Assembly: GCA_937880175.1 (NCBI GenBank)
Contig: CALFLO010000094.1
Location: 1 to 57,936, forward strand
DNA from: an uncultured Gluconobacter sp.
Lineage (GTDB): Bacteria > Pseudomonadota > Alphaproteobacteria > Acetobacterales > Acetobacteraceae
DNA: 57,936 nt
Direction: 5' to 3'
Part shown: piece by piece, positions 50,733 through 57,936 of the stretch
How positions within the stretch are numbered: the first letter of the stretch is position 1
How the letters are laid out: each line of letters begins with the position of its first letter
The notes under the pieces: generated by a model
The model's database searches: none
Told to the model about the DNA's origin: nothing
The model's input: only the letters and a program-made list of their open reading frames with translations
Translations under genes and position numbers: made by a program

Positions 50733-50924
50733 ATGGATAGCGAGAGCGTTAGTCTCAACGCAGTTTTAATTCTGTTGCTTTACTCTGTTGTAGTTTTTAT
50801 TGTGACGAGACTTTGGTTTAGCGAACGCAGACAGTGTATACTCGCATTCTGTTTACTTACAGTACCAGCCTTTCTGGCGACATTGTGTGGTGGCTCGGAC
50901 TCACTGTTCAGCAATGTACCGTAA
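50733..50924 (+). CDS. 63-residue two-helix membrane protein
   Basis: Two hydrophobic helices (about 9-27 and 36-52) joined by a short Arg-containing loop. It is behind motif copy 14 and followed after 15 bases by a second small membrane protein; the pair forms a unit. No family recognised. Confidence 0.6.
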   Translation: MDSESVSLNAVLILLLYSVVVFIVTRLWFSERRQCILAFCLLTVPAFLATLCGGSDSLFSNVP

Positions 50925-50939
50925 CAAGGAGAACACTTG

Positions 50940-51137
50940 ATGATGGATCCCAACGATAACACACGCACCATAACCCAAGGCGTAACTTACGGGTTTGCAG
51001 AAATAGCCATTGGCTGCACCGCCATTGGCCTTGCCTGTTCTGGTCACACGACCATCGCCCAATGGATGATGATTCCTACCACTGTGACTGGTATGTTAGC
51101 CTGGGGTTACATGATGAAAGCCGCGAAGATATGGTGA
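50940..51137 (+). CDS. 65-residue two-helix membrane protein
   Basis: Membrane segments at about 17-35 and 42-58. AAGGAG at 50925-50930 sets the start near 50940. It follows the 63-residue protein and ends just before a hairpin terminator. Confidence 0.6.
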   Translation: MMDPNDNTRTITQGVTYGFAEIAIGCTAIGLACSGHTTIAQWMMIPTTVTGMLAWGYMMKAAKIW

Positions 51138-51147
51138 AGCGCTCTCC

Positions 51148-51179
51148 TCCCACCTGCAAGACAGGCTATGCAGGTGGGA
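51148..51179. terminator. Hairpin between convergent genes
   Basis: TCCCACCTGC (51148-51157) and GCAGGTGGGA (51170-51179), a perfect ten-base stem, eleven bases after each flanking stop. No long T-run, so Rho-independent action is plausible but not certain. Confidence 0.65.
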
Positions 51180-51190
51180 TAACTCTGGCG

Positions 51191-51844
51191 CTAGAATGCG
51201 AAAGGCTTCCGCATCGCCAGGTCTTTCATCAGAGGCAGTTTGGACTGGTGGATGACTGAGACGCTCGCCATGTTATAAATTGGCCGACCGTCCATGTAGC
51301 CAAAGGCAAATAAAGCCGCCGCATCCTTCATTTCATGCAGGGGCCGGACAAACCAGTCATGAGTGTCTGTTCCTCCAGGCTGCCCAAGGAGCGCTGTCAG
51401 AGTCTCAATTTTCCTCTTTCTCCACTCAGGACACTCGTCACCGAGTGTTGCAATCTGCAAAGACACCCCACAGCCCATTTTTTGCAAGAGGATATCAGGC
51501 GTTACTGCCTCAGAGACTATTGTCCTACATTTGCGTATGTATGTCTCGGCGGCCGTTTCAGATGCCCCACTGAACCGCATACCGCCCCCTTCACATGACG
51601 CAGCAAAAGTGACGAGCTGACGCATCACTTCCCACTCTGATCCCATTGCAATCAGTGACCAGTTTCTGACACGCCGTTGGAGGATGCGCTGGCGGGACGC
51701 ATAGGATTCATAGAGGTTGTTGTCGCCACCCAATTCGAAGAAGAGATACTGGTCACTAGAAAACCCATGATCTGGGAAGGCTGCGTTTAGAGTGTCCGCA
51801 GAAAACCTCGTGGCAGCGAGGTCATAAACAATCCGATAGGACAT
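51191..51844 (-). CDS. Hypothetical plasmid protein
   Basis: 217 residues, soluble, alpha/beta. No recognised motif; the C-terminal part (DTHDWFVRPLHEMKDAAALF) is helical. The upstream 160 bases contain GC-rich hairpins (CGGCGC-ACA-GCGCCG at 51913; CCGTCTG/CAGACGG at 51938-51958) that probably belong to the end of the next leftward gene. It has no motif copy. Confidence 0.6.
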   Translation of the reverse strand: MSYRIVYDLAATRFSADTLNAAFPDHGFSSDQYLFFELGGDNNLYESYASRQRILQRRVRNWSLIAMGSEWEVMRQLVTFAASCEGGGMRFSGASETAAETYIRKCRTIVSEAVTPDILLQKMGCGVSLQIATLGDECPEWRKRKIETLTALLGQPGGTDTHDWFVRPLHEMKDAAALFAFGYMDGRPIYNMASVSVIHQSKLPLMKDLAMRKPFAF

Positions 51845-52011
51845 GAGATGTCGCTTTCTTAAGAGTTATGAACTCCTTCAGGTCCGACCGGAGCGGGCTG
51901 TCGGGTCATGCGCGGCGCACAGCGCCGGCACCGCAGGCCGTCTGGCGCAGACAGACGGACGAGGAGCCACCGCTTGATGCGAGAGACCGTTTCGGTCAGA
52001 GCGCTCCTGTC

Positions 52012-52821
52012 TTAGAAAGGAATATCCTGTTCCTCACTGTGTCTAAGCGATAATCTCGACTTCATGGGCTTTCCAGCCATTTTCTTTTGAAGTTGGCGCC
52101 ATCTTCTATTGCGTGTGCGCTGCTTTTTTCCTGAGCGCCAATACGAGCGCAGAAACGGTCGCAACTCAGGCCAACGGGCTGTTACATCCGCATAAGCAAC
52201 TGACTGTTCAGACGCACAACATCCGTAGCGATCTATGCCCTGTACGATAGCAACGCGCCCTATTTCAGATGAAAGCTGGACAAGGCATCCATCGTTCAGG
52301 TCGGGTTGCGAAGGGAGCCGTAAGAGAACTTTGCAGTCTGCATTGTGCAGGGCAAGCCAGCCGCCAGCCAACGTGGCCAGCTCTGAGAGAGCCATCAGAT
52401 CGTAATCGGGCAGGATATGCTGGATCGCCATCTTTAAATCGGGCACGGCTTGCCAGAACCTGATCCTTTTATCGGCTAACGGCCCGCTGTAGCCTTCAGG
52501 CTTCTCACACGAGACGATCTCGCACAAATCACATTGGTATATTTTACGTCCGCTTTTCCAATAAGCAACACTGACGTCCTCGAAACAATCAACCCATTCT
52601 ACGGCTCGGATATCCAGTGCTGGATAGTCTACAGAAAGAGCGTCTGCATGATGGAGAAGGGTCGAACCTGAGCCGTTATAAAGTGAAATTTGTACCGTAT
52701 TGTCATCGATAACCATGATGTCTTCGGAGTGGCAGTATCCCTCAACAAGCTCTTTAACGAGCCGGTTGATGAGCGAGGCTGGGCCAGTGAGTGTCTGGAC
52801 TGATATTGTGGATATACTCAT
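52012..52821 (-). CDS. Hypothetical protein with SSB-like C-terminal tip
   Basis: 269 residues. The body is alpha/beta and holds a CDLCEIVSC cluster (about residues 97-105) and a later GCCASE. The C-terminal 45 residues are very basic (RSGKKQRTRNRRWRQLQKKM) and end in EEQDIPF, close to the SSB tip DDEIPF encoded at 46494. ATG 52821 was taken over the longer frame to 52881. I do not know the family; it may dock onto SSB-binding proteins. Confidence 0.6.
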   Translation of the reverse strand: MSISTISVQTLTGPASLINRLVKELVEGYCHSEDIMVIDDNTVQISLYNGSGSTLLHHADALSVDYPALDIRAVEWVDCFEDVSVAYWKSGRKIYQCDLCEIVSCEKPEGYSGPLADKRIRFWQAVPDLKMAIQHILPDYDLMALSELATLAGGWLALHNADCKVLLRLPSQPDLNDGCLVQLSSEIGRVAIVQGIDRYGCCASEQSVAYADVTARWPELRPFLRSYWRSGKKQRTRNRRWRQLQKKMAGKPMKSRLSLRHSEEQDIPF

Positions 52822-52879
52822 CTTTGGGATCCTTTGATTTTGGTCCCAATTTCGTGGGGCACAGACAACCGGTCGGGGC

Positions 52880-52893
52880 AATGGCGCGCCATT
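52880..52893. repeat. Perfect 14-bp palindrome AATGGCGCGCCATT
   Basis: Located in the divergent region between the 269-residue gene and motif copy 15, next to further GC-rich inverted repeats. It may be an operator or cruciform; the role is unknown. Confidence 0.4.
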
Positions 52894-52992
52894 AAGGGCG
52901 CGGGCCGCCAGGCCGCACCATTGCGGCGAGCGTGTTGTTCTGTGCGCTCAAGGCATTATAAAAGTCTCTTACCTGAAAAATGAGTATTTTTC

Positions 52993-53003
52993 GTCGCATC
53001 AGC
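52993..53003 (+). promoter_or_regulatory. Plasmid regulon motif copy 15 (GTCGCATCAGC)
   Basis: Preceded by TATTTTTC. It ends 39 bases before the ATG at 53042. Confidence 0.68.
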
Positions 53004-53041
53004 ACACTCCAAACTGGTTCCCGATCAGTGAGGAGTTTGTA

Positions 53042-53308
53042 ATGCCGCGAAAATCCAGTCCCCAGTCTGTTGAGAGCAAACTGTCGAACCATTCGGTCAT
53101 GACGTCCCCTGTCGAAACTGAAAGCATTGTCATTGCACCCAACGGTTCACCGCACAAAACAACTCATTATCCGCGCACCTCTGGCGATAACATGTCAAAG
53201 CATCAACGATACTATGCTCGAAATCGCGAGTTAGTTTGTGCACGCCAGCGTGAAGCCAGGCGCCGCAAGAAAGTGTTGCGGGTATCCCAGAAAATGGAGG
53301 ACATCTAA
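53042..53308 (+). CDS. Small basic protein before the NERD gene
   Basis: 88 residues. The C-terminal half is highly basic (HQRYYARNRELVCARQREAR then RRKKVL). AGGAG lies seven bases before the ATG. Its stop overlaps the start of the NERD gene (TAATG at 53306-53310), so the two are coupled. Probably nucleic-acid binding. Confidence 0.6.
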   Translation: MPRKSSPQSVESKLSNHSVMTSPVETESIVIAPNGSPHKTTHYPRTSGDNMSKHQRYYARNRELVCARQREARRRKKVLRVSQKMEDI

Positions 53309-53910
53309 TGCGTCGGCGATACGGGGCTCCCATGAGGTCTGCACGAGAAAACTCGTTCTTGAAAGCTTTCAAATCTGATATTCAGGGGCGAAAAGGTGAG
53401 ACGAACGTCAGGAATATTCTTGCTGAATATGGTCTGCCCAGTCTCCATGATATTGTGTTGCCAACCCGATCAGGAAACCCAACGCAGATTGATCATGTCG
53501 CTCTGACGGCTTTTGGCATACTCGTCATTGAAACCAAGCACTTACAAGGCCGATTGAGTGGGGATATTCGCAACGATTACTGGCGGCAAACTCTGCCGGG
53601 TGGATGGTCTGAGAAAATCTACAGTCCTGTGCGGCAAAATGCCGGCCATTGTGATGCCGTCTATATGATCGTTCGTCACATAGATTCTCGGATTCAGACA
53701 CTTAGTAGAATTGTCATGACAGGGACTGCAGAAGTTGCCCCGGATCTTTCCTCAGTGGTGCATACAAGTGAAACGTTTGCGAAGGAACTGGAAAGCCTAC
53801 GGAACAACTCTGTTTCAGAGCTGCTCCAGCATGCCTGGGATCGCCTAACTGAAGCAGCAAAACATCATGAGGGCTTGCGGAAAGGAACGACCTTATCCCC
53901 ATTTGCCTGA
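53308..53910 (+). CDS. NERD-domain nuclease-like protein
   Basis: 200 residues. The NERD pattern is visible: GRKGETNVRNIL (E31), LHDIVLPTRSGNPTQIDHVA (D62), then GILVIETKHLQG (E75-x-K77). This is the PD-(D/E)xK-type active-site arrangement of nuclease-related NERD proteins. It may act on DNA during transfer or in defence. It overlaps the convergent 211-residue gene by 46 bases at its end. Confidence 0.8.
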   Translation: MRRRYGAPMRSARENSFLKAFKSDIQGRKGETNVRNILAEYGLPSLHDIVLPTRSGNPTQIDHVALTAFGILVIETKHLQGRLSGDIRNDYWRQTLPGGWSEKIYSPVRQNAGHCDAVYMIVRHIDSRIQTLSRIVMTGTAEVAPDLSSVVHTSETFAKELESLRNNSVSELLQHAWDRLTEAAKHHEGLRKGTTLSPFA

Positions 53911-54500
53911 TTTGCTTCGCGATCATCTTCTCGAACAAGAATGACCTTTTCAGCCGGCCGGTTAAAATTGCGTTGCATGTAATCAATGAATTCCTCCCGG
54001 TCTTCATCGGTCAACGGAAACGCTGCCTCATAGGAATCAAAGCCATCTTTCTGGTAGCTACCACAATCAATTTCGAGCGCTTCCAGGTAGTCCAGCCCGT
54101 CACATGTCGCATTGACAAAACCAAGTCTTGAGGGCTCGTACCCGTCATATCCAAGCTGTACAATCCAGCTCTCTCCGAGATAGATCACGTCTATCATGCC
54201 ATCTTCTGCATTGATCGGGGGCCACGCGCCGATTTCCACGCCTTTGAACTGGCCAGGAAACATGTCGGCCAGAGCCTTCGCCAGCCGTGCTGTCTGGGGC
54301 CTCATGACGGCAAAATCATGCACAACAGGAATAGGTGCATCCTCACGCTCGGCTCGGAAATACGCTTCAACTTTTTCTTCTGGCCACGCTTTATCAATAA
54401 GCGCATCCATTTCATCTTCTGTATAACGATGCCGAGCAGGATCTTCAGGAGCTTTGGGTACGACTGGTTTTTTGGTGCGAGATGTTTTCTTGGATGGCAT
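53865..54500 (-). CDS. Hypothetical plasmid protein
   Basis: 211 residues with a basic low-complexity start (KKTSRTKKPVVPKAPEDPAR) and a globular remainder rich in acidic residues and aromatics. No domain recognised. It converges with the NERD gene and overlaps its end. No motif copy is seen upstream. Confidence 0.6.
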   Translation of the reverse strand: MPSKKTSRTKKPVVPKAPEDPARHRYTEDEMDALIDKAWPEEKVEAYFRAEREDAPIPVVHDFAVMRPQTARLAKALADMFPGQFKGVEIGAWPPINAEDGMIDVIYLGESWIVQLGYDGYEPSRLGFVNATCDGLDYLEALEIDCGSYQKDGFDSYEAAFPLTDEDREEFIDYMQRNFNRPAEKVILVREDDREANQANGDKVVPFRKPS

Positions 54501-54560
54501 AACGGACCTGTGTGGTTGACTAAAAACGAGAGTTTGAATACCGCAAGACGCTTGGTCTTC

Positions 54561-54935
54561 TCAGTTCAAATTGCGACAGTCTGATGTGACATTATGACTT
54601 GAACGCAACACGATGTTACCGTTCCTGTCACCAATCAATTCACACCTGACCCATGATGCCTTCTGGCCTGGCTGAGCCGGCCGGAACAAAATCATGGATG
54701 AACCTGTTTCACTACTGGCGCTGGAGCGGATTTCATATCCAGAATTCAGTAACTGCTCCAAAGAGGCTGGGTGTTCAGAAAAGAGAGTGGGAACAGCATG
54801 TGGCGTGGTTTTGGGTGCGAACTGGCTCGTCCCGCTGCTAATCATGTTTTGCGCCGAAGCTGGTTGTGACAATGCCAAACAAGCAAAGGCTGCCAGTGGC
54901 AGGCTATACGTTATTTTCACAAAAATTTCCTTCAT
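54561..54935 (-). CDS. Small secreted protein
   Basis: 124 residues with a signal peptide (VKITYSLPLAAFACLALSQP, cleavage after ASA near residue 28). The mature domain has two Cys (about C98 and C120), likely a disulfide. It overlaps the upstream 204-residue gene by four bases (ATGA at 54932-54935), so it is in the unit controlled by motif copy 16. Function unknown. Confidence 0.62.
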   Translation of the reverse strand: MKEIFVKITYSLPLAAFACLALSQPASAQNMISSGTSQFAPKTTPHAVPTLFSEHPASLEQLLNSGYEIRSSASSETGSSMILFRPAQPGQKASWVRCELIGDRNGNIVLRSSHNVTSDCRNLN

Positions 54936-55546
54936 AGACAGAATTTTACCTTCGAGGGTGGCGGAGCAATTTCTCCAACCCGCCGCTTGACTTCCTGCAT
55001 GAGCACGGCGGCAATTTCGTGAATGAGTTCCATCATATACGGAGCCTCAGACGGACGCGGCCCGTATGGCGTGTTCGATATCAAGGTAATAAGCTGAGGA
55101 AGAAAGCCGCTTTTTGTGATTTCCTTGGGTTTGCCTGTCGGGGTGATCTTTCCCTGAGCATATCCAAGGCTGCCCAGCAAACTGGCGGTAATCAACGCTC
55201 CCAGGCGCATGTCTTCGTCCCACGTCATCAGGCCTAATAAATATGGTCTGACGATCTGTTCAGATCCACGGAACAGTCTGAAAAAAACACTGCCATCGAC
55301 TATGCTGCCGTCTTCACCCAAGATATCTACACGCAACCGCCACCCGTCCCCAAAACGGGGATGCGGTACGTTTCCTTCTCCATCCTGGGCAATTTGCCTA
55401 TAACGCGCTCTGACCTCTGGTGAACTTGGAGTACGGAATGTCACAACACTGGTGGATGTTTCCTCCAGCTTAAGGTGCTCACCCTGTATTCCAGTATCTT
55501 CTCTGGGGCTTATCGCGTCACAACTCGGATTGACGCCATGTTGCAT
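54932..55546 (-). CDS. Hypothetical plasmid protein
   Basis: 204 residues, soluble, first half beta-rich (WRLRVDILGEDGSIVDGSVF), second half helical (ELIHEIAAVLMQEVKRRVGE). Motif copy 16 lies 46 bases upstream of the ATG. It is coupled to a secreted protein. No recognised domain. Confidence 0.62.
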   Translation of the reverse strand: MQHGVNPSCDAISPREDTGIQGEHLKLEETSTSVVTFRTPSSPEVRARYRQIAQDGEGNVPHPRFGDGWRLRVDILGEDGSIVDGSVFFRLFRGSEQIVRPYLLGLMTWDEDMRLGALITASLLGSLGYAQGKITPTGKPKEITKSGFLPQLITLISNTPYGPRPSEAPYMMELIHEIAAVLMQEVKRRVGEIAPPPSKVKFCL

Positions 55547-55591
55547 AACAGTTTCGTCTCCTTATTCACGTAAGCCCCTATCTTTGCCTCA

Positions 55592-55602
55592 CAAGATGCG
55601 AC
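55592..55602 (-). promoter_or_regulatory. Plasmid regulon motif copy 16 (GTCGCATCTTG)
   Basis: On the minus strand, preceded by AGTTTTTC. It ends 46 bases before the ATG at 55546 and is divergent from copy 17. Confidence 0.68.
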
Positions 55603-55645
55603 GAAAAACTTCGTCTCACCAGATTCGTCTAAAAAAGTGAATCTG

Positions 55646-55656
55646 GTCGCATGATG
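55646..55656 (+). promoter_or_regulatory. Plasmid regulon motif copy 17 (GTCGCATGATG)
   Basis: Preceded by GTGAATCTG. It ends 35 bases before the ATG of the truncated secreted gene. Confidence 0.68.
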
Positions 55657-55690
55657 AGAGGGAATACTCCTCCCTAAAGGAGAACCACTT

Positions 55691-55912
55691 ATGCCTTATC
55701 CCTACTGCTCTGCCAGCCATGGCAGACCCGTCCGCACAGCAAAATTTATCCTGCCTCTCTTTGTCTTGCTTGGGGGCATGCCCGCGTTCGCAGTAGCACA
55801 AACCACGTCACCAGCCCCCAAAATGACACAGCCTACCCGATCCGTTTTTGAAAGCTTTCGTGCTTGCCGCGGATTGATCCGTGAGAATGGGATGCCGGCC
55901 TTGGCCAGATGA
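55691..55912 (+). pseudogene. Secreted protein gene truncated by an IS110 remnant
   Basis: It starts with a good ribosome-binding site (AAAGGAGAA) and encodes a signal peptide (AKFILPLFVLLGGMPAFAVA) and the first ~45 residues of a secreted protein. From about 55830 on, the frame is the antisense of the IS110-type transposase, so the native coding sequence is lost. The intact promoter motif shows that this was a backbone gene before insertion. Confidence 0.6.
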
Positions 55913-56300
55913 CTCTCCAGTTGACGATGGAAAGGGCCGGTCGCTTCGAAGACAACATGTACAGCACGTTGCCTGCCAATCCATCGTAGAAGCGTTCTGA
56001 GGCCTTTCGTATCGTTGGAAGTCTGGATCAGGTCACCAGATGGATATTGAGCGGCATCAGGATGATCCTTGGAAACGTTAATGCCAACAACAACGGTATT
56101 ACTCTCCAGCTTTGCGCATGTCTGTGCCATTTCCCATTGTCCTATGCTTGCCATCCGGGATTTTCTCCCAGGTATCCGCTCAGGCCCGAGGAAAAGAAGA
56201 GGTGGCCACCTCCTGACTGCTGCCTTTATCGCATATACAGCGACCCGGATTTCATAAGACAAGTCCTGAGCCTAATATGTGGTCTGAGGTCAATCGGTAT
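55830..56300. mobile_element. Remnant of an IS110-family insertion sequence
   Basis: Covers the transposase fragment plus about 170 bases upstream of its start, where no other gene is present. Ends are not defined by inverted repeats, as expected for IS110 elements, so the limits are approximate. Confidence 0.5.
55838..56130 (-). pseudogene. IS110-family transposase, N-terminal fragment
   Basis: About 95 residues of the N-terminal RuvC-like (DEDD) domain remain: VVVGINVSKDHPDAAQYPSG, then TLLRWIGRQRAVHVVFEATG (family motif with E), then GIPFSRINPRQARKLSKTDR. The family usually has about ten more residues between QAR and KTD, and the C-terminal serine domain is missing altogether. It is therefore a decayed remnant, not a mobile copy. 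Confidence 0.8.
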
Positions 56301-56421
56301 TTTGCGTTAGGTTCAATTCAGTATTTTTTGGTTCCAAGTTATGCGACAATCTACACTTGGTAGAAAAATAAGACTATGCAAAACAATAAGAAACGGGAAA
56401 CCTCAGGATAGAATAAGAATT

Positions 56422-57684
56422 ATGACAATTGTTATCATGACCGTTGGCACGGAAGGGGATGTGCGCCCCCACATTGCCCTTGGTGAAGGGCTTCTGGCCC
56501 GAGGGCACGCTGTAAGGCTGGCGGCAGACCCCGGTTTTGAAACCGCCATTACCAGAGCCGGACTGGAATTTTCTCCTCTAACCGCTGATTTTGCCGGAAT
56601 GATGCGCCACAACCCGCAGGCGCTGGATGGCCGCAGCGGCATGGCGGCGGCCCGCGTGGTGGTGGCGGAAACACGCCGCATGGCGCAGGACTGGCCTGCA
56701 CAGGGGCTGAAAGCGGCAGAAGACGCAACATTGCTGATCGGGTCTGGCAATGTCTCGTTATTGGCAGCCAGTCTGGCCGAGCGGTTGCAGGTGCCGTTTG
56801 TGCAGACCCAGTTGCAACCGCTGGAGGCCAGCCATGCGCTGCCGCCCGTATGGTTCAGACCCCGCCCGTTGCCTGCATCTGTCAATTTTGCGCTCCATCG
56901 CACCCTGCGCCAGACAGCATGGTTGCTGATGCGGGACACGGCAAACCGCATGCGCCGCGCGCTGGATTTACCGCCCTATCCTTTAAAGGGGCCGTGGCAT
57001 AACCCCAAGGCAACAGGCGGCCATATTCTGTTTGGGTTCAGCCAGCATGTGGTGCCCCGCCAGCCGGAATGGCCCGCACGCATTGCCATGCCGGGCTATT
57101 TTGTGTCTGCAAAAAATGCGGACTACACACCGGATGCTGATCTGGCCCACTTTTTGCAGGCGGGAGACAAGCCAGCCTATATCGGCTTTGGCAGCATGGT
57201 GAGCGGAGAAGCCGAAGCACTGGCCGCCACAGTGCAGGCAGCCGTGCAGCGTGCGGGCCTGCGTGCCGTTGTGGGAAGTGGGTGGTCCAAGCTTGGGCAG
57301 TTTCTGCCCAATTCCGCGCGCATTCATGTGGTGGATCATGTGCCGCATGAATGGCTTTTTTCAAAAATGCGGCTGGCGGTGCACCATTGTGGCGCGGGCA
57401 CCGCTGCTGCTGCCGTGCGCGCCGGGATACCCACTGTGCCGGTGCCCTTTGTGGGAGACCAGTATTTCTGGGGTTGGCAGTTGCACCGCATTGGTGTTGC
57501 CACACCCACACAGAGCCTGCGCACCTTAACCGCACAGACACTGGGCGATGCCATGCTTCAGGCGACATCCCCGCATATGGTGGCCAATGCGGACCGGCTG
57601 GGCAGCTTGGTCCGGGCGGAAGATGGCGCGGCAAACGCCATAACACAGCTTGAACGCTGGGGGTTTCTGCACAGACAAGCTTGA
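56422..57684 (+). CDS. GT1/GT28-type glycosyltransferase (UGT/MGT-like)
   Basis: A 420-residue enzyme with an N-terminal acceptor domain (MTIVIMTVGTEGDVRPHIAL) and a C-terminal nucleotide-sugar domain carrying the signature HHCGAGTAAAAVRAGIPTVP followed by DQYFWGWQL. It should transfer a sugar from a nucleotide donor to a lipid or small acceptor, like sterol or macrolide glycosyltransferases. ATG 56422 follows AGGATAG; the open frame back to 56341 is not needed. It is distinctly more GC-rich than the neighbouring DNA and lacks the plasmid motif, so it was probably acquired separately or marks chromosomal DNA. Confidence 0.88.
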   Translation: MTIVIMTVGTEGDVRPHIALGEGLLARGHAVRLAADPGFETAITRAGLEFSPLTADFAGMMRHNPQALDGRSGMAAARVVVAETRRMAQDWPAQGLKAAEDATLLIGSGNVSLLAASLAERLQVPFVQTQLQPLEASHALPPVWFRPRPLPASVNFALHRTLRQTAWLLMRDTANRMRRALDLPPYPLKGPWHNPKATGGHILFGFSQHVVPRQPEWPARIAMPGYFVSAKNADYTPDADLAHFLQAGDKPAYIGFGSMVSGEAEALAATVQAAVQRAGLRAVVGSGWSKLGQFLPNSARIHVVDHVPHEWLFSKMRLAVHHCGAGTAAAAVRAGIPTVPVPFVGDQYFWGWQLHRIGVATPTQSLRTLTAQTLGDAMLQATSPHMVANADRLGSLVRAEDGAANAITQLERWGFLHRQA

Positions 57685-57936
57685 ACGCCCAAGATTTCCA
57701 GCCGCGTAATCACACGCTGTAAAGAGGCAGACTGCTTCTGAAAAGCCTGTTTCAACACTGTGGACGTATGAGGCTGTCCGGGTATTTTCATGACAGAAAA
57801 ACGGCCCGTCGCCGCTGATGCGATGCTATGCGGGTGCGGGTGCGGGTGCGGGTGCGGGTGCGGGTGCGGGTGCGATAGGAAGGGGCGAAAAGGCAACGCT
57901 TTCAAGAGTAAAAAGAAATACCTGATTGATCTTCAC
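57685..57936. other. Terminal non-coding stretch
   Basis: No gene seen after the glycosyltransferase except the hexanucleotide repeat below. The leftward frame across it codes for His-Pro dipeptides and is not a credible protein. Confidence 0.5.
57830..57871 (+). repeat. Tandem hexanucleotide repeat (GCGGGT)x7
   Basis: Seven perfect units followed by GCGATA. Such a short unit is prone to slippage and could vary in copy number. It lies 146 bases after the glycosyltransferase stop. Confidence 0.9.

Noticed and set aside
57558..57905. Leftward frame with a His-Pro repeat
   Set aside because: The repeat is a translation of the GCGGGT array and the remainder is antisense to the glycosyltransferase.
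1..57936. CRISPR arrays, tRNA or rRNA genes, and a replication initiator
   Set aside because: No regularly spaced repeats with unique spacers, no cloverleaf or rRNA-like segments, and no recognisable RepA/RepC/RepB protein were seen on reading either strand.

Overview
The window looks like most of a conjugative plasmid (or plasmid-derived integrated element) of an alphaproteobacterium, most likely an acetic acid bacterium (Acetobacter/Gluconobacter/Komagataeibacter group). The organism call is inference. It rests on a MucR/Ros-type regulator, a GcrA-like DNA-binding protein, a Hint-domain secreted protein of a type common in acetic acid bacteria, moderate GC, and the overall plasmid gene content. 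No replication initiator, tRNA, rRNA or CRISPR array was seen.

Layout. (1) 29-6416, leftward: DotA/TraY, a linker-rich protein, two secreted proteins, a small protein and a TcpQ-like protein. (2) 6417-8841: an XRE regulator and a GcrA-like protein around palindrome-rich intergenic DNA. (3) 8876-27336, rightward: an almost complete type IVB (Dot/Icm, IncI/MPF-I) machine in blocks DotI-DotH-DotG, TraP-TraQ, TraR-IcmJ-DotO and DotD-DotC-DotB-IcmT-x-transglycosylase-DotM-x-DotL-DUF1173-like. (4) 27329-31342: a cargo island (LysR; fold-III PLP enzyme, RidA, HAD hydrolase) with different signals. (5) 31564-35409, leftward: MobF relaxase-helicase with an accessory protein. (6) 35548-38059: Hint-domain protein and serine recombinase, separated by a short segment bounded by inverted repeats. 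(7) 38140-43625: WGR, HU, BRO, then a TraK/StbA-TraL/StbB-TraM-like operon, and a second transglycosylase operon. (8) 43690-49256: small plasmid genes, VapBC, SSB, and a duplicated structured element. (9) 49438-55837: Zn-ribbon, MucR-like, NERD and unknown genes, many with their own promoter. (10) 55691-57936: a secreted gene broken by an IS110 remnant, a GC-rich glycosyltransferase, and a hexanucleotide repeat.

Two patterns tie the window together. First, a motif GTCGCATCATG (GTCGCAT invariant) occurs 17 times, always in front of and pointing toward a backbone gene, mostly 35-49 bases before the start codon. It marks nearly every conjugation/backbone operon and is missing from the cargo, Hint and glycosyltransferase segments, so it looks like the promoter/operator signature of a plasmid-wide regulon. 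A likely regulator is the TraK/StbA-like protein at 39971. Second, a ~167-base element occurs twice (47172-47339, 49090-49256), each upstream of a leftward gene (ssb; a 226-residue unknown) that also shares an 18-base promoter sequence. The copies differ by a compensatory base-pair change in a hairpin, which suggests a conserved structured RNA.
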